Positions 1 through 3,708 of a DNA stretch of 6,405 nucleotides are shown here, one piece after another. The stretch comes from JBBRCE01 sp038205115 (GTDB lineage Bacteria > Planctomycetota > Planctomycetia > Pirellulales > JBBRCE01). Made by a program: the position numbers and the translations under genes. The stretch covers positions 1 through 6,405 of the forward strand of contig JBBRCE010000104.1 in NCBI GenBank assembly GCA_038205115.1, read 5' to 3'. Under the pieces are notes generated by a model. It was given only the letters and a program-made list of their open reading frames with translations. It made no database searches and was not told the DNA's origin. Positions within the stretch are counted from its first letter, which is position 1. Each line of letters begins with the position of its first letter.

Positions 1-230
1 TATCGGTAATAGGCAACGATCAGCTCGGCAATTGTGAGATCGCTGACAAAGCTAGGAAGACGCCGACCGCCGGCCATCCATTCGCCGATCAGGCGATCGT
101 ATTCCAGATGGCTGTCGGCCGAGTTGTGCTTCCCGAGATAGAAATCGCGGCCATCCAAGGTGACCACGGCTTGGCCGGCTTTATGGTGGCGATAGGCGGG
201 AATTCGGGAGTTCGAGATTTGGAAACTCAT
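1..230 (-). CDS. Tyrosine recombinase (phage-type integrase), N-terminal fragment
   Basis: The first 76 residues of a protein that runs off the left end of the window. It opens with MSFQISNSRIPAYRHHK, then a short beta-rich stretch (GQAVVTLDGRDFYLGKH, about residues 19-35), a helical EYDRLIGEWMAGGRRLP segment (about 43-59) and DLTIAELIVAYYR at the truncated end. From memory of the family, this is the N-terminal arm and start of the SAM-like core-binding domain of integrases found in many copies in planctomycete genomes. The catalytic domain (R-H-R-Y residues) is outside the window, so activity cannot be judged. The start is fixed by the ATG at 228-230, preceded by AAAGGAG ten bases upstream. 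The gene lies just downstream of a tRNA-Pro on the same strand, which fits an integrase at an island edge. The family call is recognition by eye, without a search. Confidence 0.8.
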   Translation of the reverse strand, partial: MSFQISNSRIPAYRHHKAGQAVVTLDGRDFYLGKHNSADSHLEYDRLIGEWMAGGRRLPSFVSDLTIAELIVAYYR

Positions 231-240
231 AGCGAGAACG

Positions 241-247
241 CTCCTTT
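241..247 (-). promoter_or_regulatory. Shine-Dalgarno site of the integrase gene
   Basis: On the minus strand the sequence reads AAAGGAG, ending ten bases before the ATG at 228-230. It supports that codon as the real start. This is the strongest ribosome binding site in the window; the secreted hydrolase at 840 has none. Confidence 0.65.
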
Positions 248-257
248 TACTCCGCAG

Positions 258-278
258 CCGGTAGTTTACCGGTTTTTT
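258..278 (+). terminator. Rho-independent terminator-like hairpin, plus strand
   Basis: CCGGTA (258-263), loop GTT, TACCGG (267-272), then six T (273-278). The 6-bp stem is perfect and the T-tract follows directly, so it reads as an intrinsic terminator for plus-strand transcripts. No plus-strand gene is visible to its left, so it would stop antisense transcription coming from the integrase side before it enters the tRNA. On the minus strand the hairpin has no T-tract and lies in the leader of the integrase mRNA. The stem is short, so efficiency is uncertain. Confidence 0.5.
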
Positions 279-297
279 ACGGAGAAATTAGATTGCT

Positions 298-313
298 CAA
301 GCTACGAAGCTTG
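298..313 (-). other. Small perfect hairpin between tRNA-Pro and integrase
   Basis: CAAGCT (298-303), loop ACGA, AGCTTG (308-313): a 6-bp inverted repeat 37 bases beyond the 3' end of the tRNA. No T-tract follows on either strand, so it is not a standard terminator. It may help process the tRNA trailer, or be part of an attachment-site region, or be chance. Confidence 0.3.
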
Positions 314-349
314 CAGCGTTAATCCATGACAGACAATAGTTTACGAAAA

Positions 350-423
350 TCGGGGCGACAAGATTCGAACTTGCGGCCTCTACGTCCCGAACGTAGCGCT
401 CTACCAGGCTGAGCTACGCCCCG
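350..423 (-). tRNA. tRNA-Pro, anticodon CGG
   Basis: Read on the minus strand this is a complete 74-base cloverleaf. The acceptor stem CGGGGCG pairs with CGCCCCG and is followed by discriminator A. The D arm contains AGCCTGGTA. The anticodon stem CTACG/CGTAG encloses loop TTCGGGA, which puts CGG at positions 34-36. The T arm is GCAAG-TTCGAAT-CTTGT. Anticodon CGG decodes CCG proline codons, which are common in the coding regions here. The 3' CCA is not encoded, since the template continues TTT, so it must be added after transcription. A sigma70-like promoter sits directly upstream. The integrase start lies about 120 bp past its 3' end, which makes the 3' half of this tRNA a candidate integration site. 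Confidence 0.96.
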
Positions 424-434
424 AGTGAAGGCTT

Positions 435-462
435 ATTCTATCAGTCCGCCGCGATGGGTCAA
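435..462 (-). promoter_or_regulatory. Sigma70-type promoter of tRNA-Pro
   Basis: On the minus strand, TTGACC (457-462, -35) is separated by 16 bases from TAGAAT (435-440, -10). Eleven bases then lead to the tRNA 5' end at 423, so transcription would begin close to base 428. Each box differs from the TTGACA and TATAAT consensus by one base, and the position is right for a stable-RNA gene. Confidence 0.7.
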
Positions 463-660
463 CGGCAATGGCGCCCGAAATTGCCCAAGCGCCCGCGCTG
501 CCCGAGTTCGTTTTGCCGGGAGTTCTCGTATCGCTCAGGAAGGAGCGAAGCGGGCAGAGGGAAGCAGGCGAATTGTGCGCGAGCGACGAACCGGCGCGGC
601 ATGGACAAGCGGTTGCTACGCGGAAAACGCTTATTCGAACGCCAAGAACGAGCAGCACGG

Positions 661-679
661 CGACTTTCACGCAAAGTCG
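661..679. repeat. Perfect 7-bp inverted repeat in the spacer
   Basis: CGACTTT (661-667), loop CACGC, AAAGTCG (673-679). It could fold in RNA of either strand. No T-tract follows, so it is not a simple terminator. It could be part of an unannotated small RNA or a protein-binding palindrome. No second copy was noticed in the window. Confidence 0.4.
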
Positions 680-839
680 TCGCACGCCGCCGTAAACACG
701 AACCCGCACGCCCTGATTTCGGAGCAGAAAATAGTTAACGGGACGAAGTTTTTGTTGGCAACTGCTGGAATTGTAGCCCTTGGCGGGTCATTATGAAGGG
801 TCGCTCGCTCGATTGTTTTTATGTCCTCCGATTGATGCC

Positions 840-2894
840 ATGAATTTTTGTCCTATGAAGTGCACGTTAGCGTTACTGGTCGGAACACTGCTGACACTGG
901 CCGGTTTTTATACTTTTCCGGCCGACGCGGCGCAGCCGGTCGCGGTTCCGCCGGCGCGGCCAGCGGTGGTCAATCGACTCCAAGAGTTGACCAATTGGCT
1001 CGGATTACTTGAGAGTGACATTCCGCGCCACGCCGAAGGCTTTTCGAAAACGGATAAGCAAGCCGTCGCCAAAACAGCCGTGGCGGTTGAAGCCTGGTCG
1101 TTCGAGCAGTTCAAGCCTGATCCCGCCACGCCAAATTTGTTAACCCGATTGGACCGCGTGCTGGCGGCTAAAGAAACCGTCGATCAACGGCTGTCGGATT
1201 TGCTGGAAATGCGGAGCGAGTTTGCCGCCATGCCCGAACCCGCGCGGCGGCAGGCAGTTCTGAACTACCTGGCCACCGCCAGCAGTCTGATCGATCTGGA
1301 CGGGCGAATTCGCTATATGTTGTACGACGAGTTAGCCGATGCTTTCGAAGAGTTTGTGGAGAATCCGGCCCAACGCGACGCACTGCTGGAACTGCTGCTT
1401 AAGCGTCGGAGCGAAATTGGCGCAACCGTCGCTGCGACTTTGTTGTTTGAGCCGGCCGACGCGGATCCGCAAGCAAAAAGTGCGGTACCGGTGGCGGCTA
1501 AAATTCGGATCGTGCAATTGATTTCCGCGGCCCGCCAAACCGAGCAGTTGCCGGCTCTGGTTCGATTAGCGCGGACGCCGCAACTTCCGCCGGAGCTGCT
1601 GCTGCAGGCTGTCGACGCAATTCGGCAGGTCGGTCTGCCGCAAGATGTGCGGCCCAATTCGCCGTCGGACACGCCGACTCCGGCGGTCACTCCCCGCGAA
1701 TTTGCAGAATTGGTGCGTCGCATCGACGCGGCTAAACTGCCGGCCGAATCGCGACCCTTGCACAAAGATTTATTAGCGTTTGCCGACGAGCGCTTGAATC
1801 GCGGCGTCGTTGGATCGCAACGGATCGGGCGGGCGGATGTTCAAGCTGGCGATTGGTTGCTGATGCGCAGTCCTTCGCCCTACAACCTGGTGACGGACTT
1901 GAATCCGGGCCTCTTCACCCATGTGGGCGTGGTGGCCGAAGAATTCGACGCCCAGAAGTTGCGTCGGTTGGTGGTTGTCGACATGCCAGAACGCGGCACG
2001 AAAATACCTGCCACCAATGTTGAGTTGTACGTGCAACGTTCGCTGCACTACGTATTTTTGCGCCATCCCGATCCCGCGACCGCTAAGGTCATGAGCGACA
2101 CGGCCGCCAGCACGATTGGCAACCCCTCACTGTTCGATTTGAATTTTCGTACCGATCGAGTCAGTGAACTCAAGGGTCAGCCGTTGGCGGGCAAGAAGAT
2201 CAACACCTACTGCGCTGGCTTTTTACTGCTGTGTACGCAAGCCACCGATCGCCCTCGCGAAGAGTTTTTTCCGCTTGCCGAAGCGCCAGCCGCAGGCGAA
2301 ACGCGAGAAAACCTGGCCGTTCTGGGACTCACGTTTGGCGAAAAGTTCATCTCACCGACCGGCGCGTTGTTTGCCAAAAAGATGAAACTCGTTGGCCGTC
2401 GCGAGCCGATGTACGATGCCCGTCGCGAAGTGGAAGAGGCCGTTTACGATCACTTTGCGGTGCGATTGGTCGACCACACATTGACGCCGTCGGACGATCT
2501 GTTTCAATCGATTCGCGGGAAGCTGACGGTGGCCAGTCGTGACAATCCACTGTTGGCCAAGGCCATTGCCGCCGCGGCCAACGTCAGCCAAGACACGGAT
2601 CTCGTATCGGCCGCCAAGGCGGCTGCCGTGGTCGAAACACTCGATGAATTAGCGCAGGGTGCCAGCGGCGAATTTTTGTCGGCGCGCAGCCTGCTCACGG
2701 CCGAGGCAGCCGACAAATTGACGGCTGCGGATTTGGCAAAGCAAGCGAGCTATCGTAAACGTCACGCGGCTCTGGCGCTAGCCTGGGAGAAAGAACAAAT
2801 CAGCCCGCGAGCGCTGCGAATCGAACTGGTCAAATACTACAGCCAACTGGGCAAGGATCGGCTCGACGCGCGGTTCTTTAGCGCCAAGAAATGA
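840..2894 (+). CDS. Secreted YiiX/YebB-like permuted NlpC/P60 cysteine hydrolase
   Basis: A 684-residue exported protein. A signal peptide is clear: MNFCPMK, a hydrophobic core at residues 10-24, and a likely cut after ADA at residue 30. Residues 35-320 look mainly helical and match nothing I know. The central domain (about 330-500) begins with a GDWLL strand (337-341). It continues with THVGVV carrying His361, VVVDMPE with Asp381, FDLNF (432-436), and YCAGFL carrying Cys458. His before Cys, and FDLNF before YC, is the order seen in circularly permuted NlpC/P60 (YiiX-type) papain-fold enzymes, which cleave amide or ester bonds in cell-wall peptides or lipids. The substrate here is unknown. 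Residues 500-684 are again helical and Ala-rich. I chose the ATG at 840; ATG 855 gives an equally good signal peptide, and a TTG at 780 would add an unlikely 20-residue leader. Neither ATG has a Shine-Dalgarno site. The gene stands alone, 201 bp before the sigma factor. Confidence 0.72.
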   Translation: MNFCPMKCTLALLVGTLLTLAGFYTFPADAAQPVAVPPARPAVVNRLQELTNWLGLLESDIPRHAEGFSKTDKQAVAKTAVAVEAWSFEQFKPDPATPNLLTRLDRVLAAKETVDQRLSDLLEMRSEFAAMPEPARRQAVLNYLATASSLIDLDGRIRYMLYDELADAFEEFVENPAQRDALLELLLKRRSEIGATVAATLLFEPADADPQAKSAVPVAAKIRIVQLISAARQTEQLPALVRLARTPQLPPELLLQAVDAIRQVGLPQDVRPNSPSDTPTPAVTPREFAELVRRIDAAKLPAESRPLHKDLLAFADERLNRGVVGSQRIGRADVQAGDWLLMRSPSPYNLVTDLNPGLFTHVGVVAEEFDAQKLRRLVVVDMPERGTKIPATNVELYVQRSLHYVFLRHPDPATAKVMSDTAASTIGNPSLFDLNFRTDRVSELKGQPLAGKKINTYCAGFLLLCTQATDRPREEFFPLAEAPAAGETRENLAVLGLTFGEKFISPTGALFAKKMKLVGRREPMYDARREVEEAVYDHFAVRLVDHTLTPSDDLFQSIRGKLTVASRDNPLLAKAIAAAANVSQDTDLVSAAKAAAVVETLDELAQGASGEFLSARSLLTAEAADKLTAADLAKQASYRKRHAALALAWEKEQISPRALRIELVKYYSQLGKDRLDARFFSAKK

Positions 2895-2905
2895 GTTCGC
2901 CCTCC

Positions 2906-2931
2906 GCAGCGGGTTTGACTCCCGCCGCTGC
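2906..2931 (+). other. GC-rich hairpin just after the hydrolase stop codon
   Basis: GCAGC-GGG (2906-2913), loop TTTGACT, then CCC-GCC-GCTGC (2921-2931). This gives an 8-bp stem with a three-base bulge, 11 bases past the TGA at 2892-2894. There is no T-tract, so it is at best a weak or factor-dependent transcription end, or an mRNA 3' stabiliser. Confidence 0.3.
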
Positions 2932-3095
2932 CGACTGCGACGCGCGGAAACTGGATCACACCGCATTGCGGCCGAATTGCGAGCAGCTGACCCGCGCGGC
3001 AATTTCTGAAAAAGTCGCTTTCCTAACGATTTTTCGTTCCACGAATGGCGCCTGCGGCGCAAAGTGTAGGAAACCGAGCCGCGGGGGATGCCAGC

Positions 3096-3705
3096 ATGAC
3101 CACCGGTCAGCAATCGGACGAAACGTTAATGACGCAAGTGGGCCAAGGGCAGCGAGATTGCCTGACGGTGCTGATGCGCCGTTATGCCACGCCGCTGCTG
3201 ACATTCATCTGCCGGATGGTGGGTGATCGGCATCGCAGCGAAGAGCTGTTCCAAGACGTTTTTCTGGCCGTTTGGACGGGCAGCCGGCAATATCGTTATC
3301 CGCTGAAATTCAAATCGTAGCTGTTCGGCATTGCGGCCAACAAGTGCCGCGCCGACGCACGCAAGCTATCGTTTTTCAAGGGTCGCACGAGCGAAGATTC
3401 GTCGGGCCTGCTGGTTAGCTCGGAAGGCGCGCCTGCCGATCAGGCCGTCGCGGCCGAAACCAGCACGTTGTTCGCCGCTGCCGTTGCCACGCTGCCGCCC
3501 GGGCAGCGCGGTACTTGTGATGCGGTTATGGAGCGATCTGTCGTTTCGAGAAATCGCCGATGCCGTTGGGTGCAGCGAAGCCACCGCGCGTTCGCACATG
3601 TATCACGCTTTAGCATCGATGCGTCAATATTTAGAACCGCGGATGCGATGGTTCGTCGCAGCCGTCTTCAAGCGGCCCATGTGGGCCAATGCCGTGGAGT
3701 GTTGA
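3096..3705 (+). pseudogene. ECF-family RNA polymerase sigma factor, broken by a stop codon and a frameshift
   Basis: Extracytoplasmic-function sigma factors direct RNA polymerase to a small regulon and are held back by a partner anti-sigma protein. From the ATG at 3096 the frame encodes region 2 (about residues 8-74), including DETLMTQVGQGQ, YATPLLTFICRMVGD and EELFQDVFLAVW (49-60). Codon 75 is TAG (3318-3320), in KFKS-stop-LFGIAANKCR, where relatives have Trp (WLFGIA), so a single TGG-to-TAG change explains it. The same frame continues the protein through the linker to LPPGQR (cgc at 3507-3509). There it shifts, and region 4 (AVLVMRLWSD, then the helix-turn-helix LSFREIADAVGCSEATARSH) continues in the frame starting at 3508, ending at TGA 3703-3705. 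A two-base loss in a GCGCGC run would explain the shift. Repaired, the protein is about 203 residues, a normal length. Fifteen bases upstream of the ATG is a weak G-rich ribosome site. Pseudogene is the simplest reading; sequence errors or recoding remain possible. Confidence 0.85.
3695..3699 (+). promoter_or_regulatory. Shine-Dalgarno site of the anti-sigma/macroglobulin gene, inside the sigma reading frame
   Basis: TGGAG ends nine bases before the ATG at 3709. It lies within the last codons of the sigma gene, whose TGA (3703-3705) is three bases from that ATG. This arrangement is typical of translational coupling and supports the start chosen for the downstream gene. Confidence 0.6.
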
Positions 3706-3708
3706 ACA

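Larger units (their letters stand above)
424..839. other. Gene-poor spacer between tRNA-Pro and the secreted hydrolase gene
   Basis: About 416 bases in which I find no credible gene. Several overlapping open frames exist on both strands (for example 425-796, 454-738 and 401-709 minus). Their translations are Arg/Ser/Ala-rich, lack any recognisable motif, overlap one another, and in one case run into the tRNA. The only signals I can support are the tRNA promoter at 435-462 and a perfect hairpin at 661-679. The stretch from about 720 to 839 should contain the promoter of the downstream gene, but I see no convincing -35/-10 pair. Confidence 0.6.

Noticed and set aside
108..329. Plus-strand open frame of 73 residues at the left edge
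   Set aside because: It is antisense to the integrase N-terminus, which has a good ribosome site and family resemblance.
401..709. Minus-strand open frame of 102 residues
   Set aside because: It extends into the tRNA-Pro gene and contains the tRNA promoter, so it is not plausible as a gene.
425..796. Open frames of 123 and 94 residues (425-796, 454-738) in the spacer
   Set aside because: They overlap each other and opposite-strand frames, are Arg/Ala/Ser-rich, and have no ribosome site or recognisable motif; expected by chance in GC-rich DNA.
3045..3095. Upstream ATG at 3045 as the sigma factor start
   Set aside because: It would add 17 residues (MAPAAQSVGNRAAGDAS) with no family resemblance and no ribosome site; ATG 3096 fits the usual sigma start better, though this is not certain.
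2891..3226. Open frame whose ATG overlaps the hydrolase stop (ATGA), suggesting a coupled small gene of 111 residues
   Set aside because: It runs about 130 bases into the sigma factor in another frame, its translation is low-complexity with scattered Cys/His/Arg, and it matches nothing; the ATGA overlap is likely chance.
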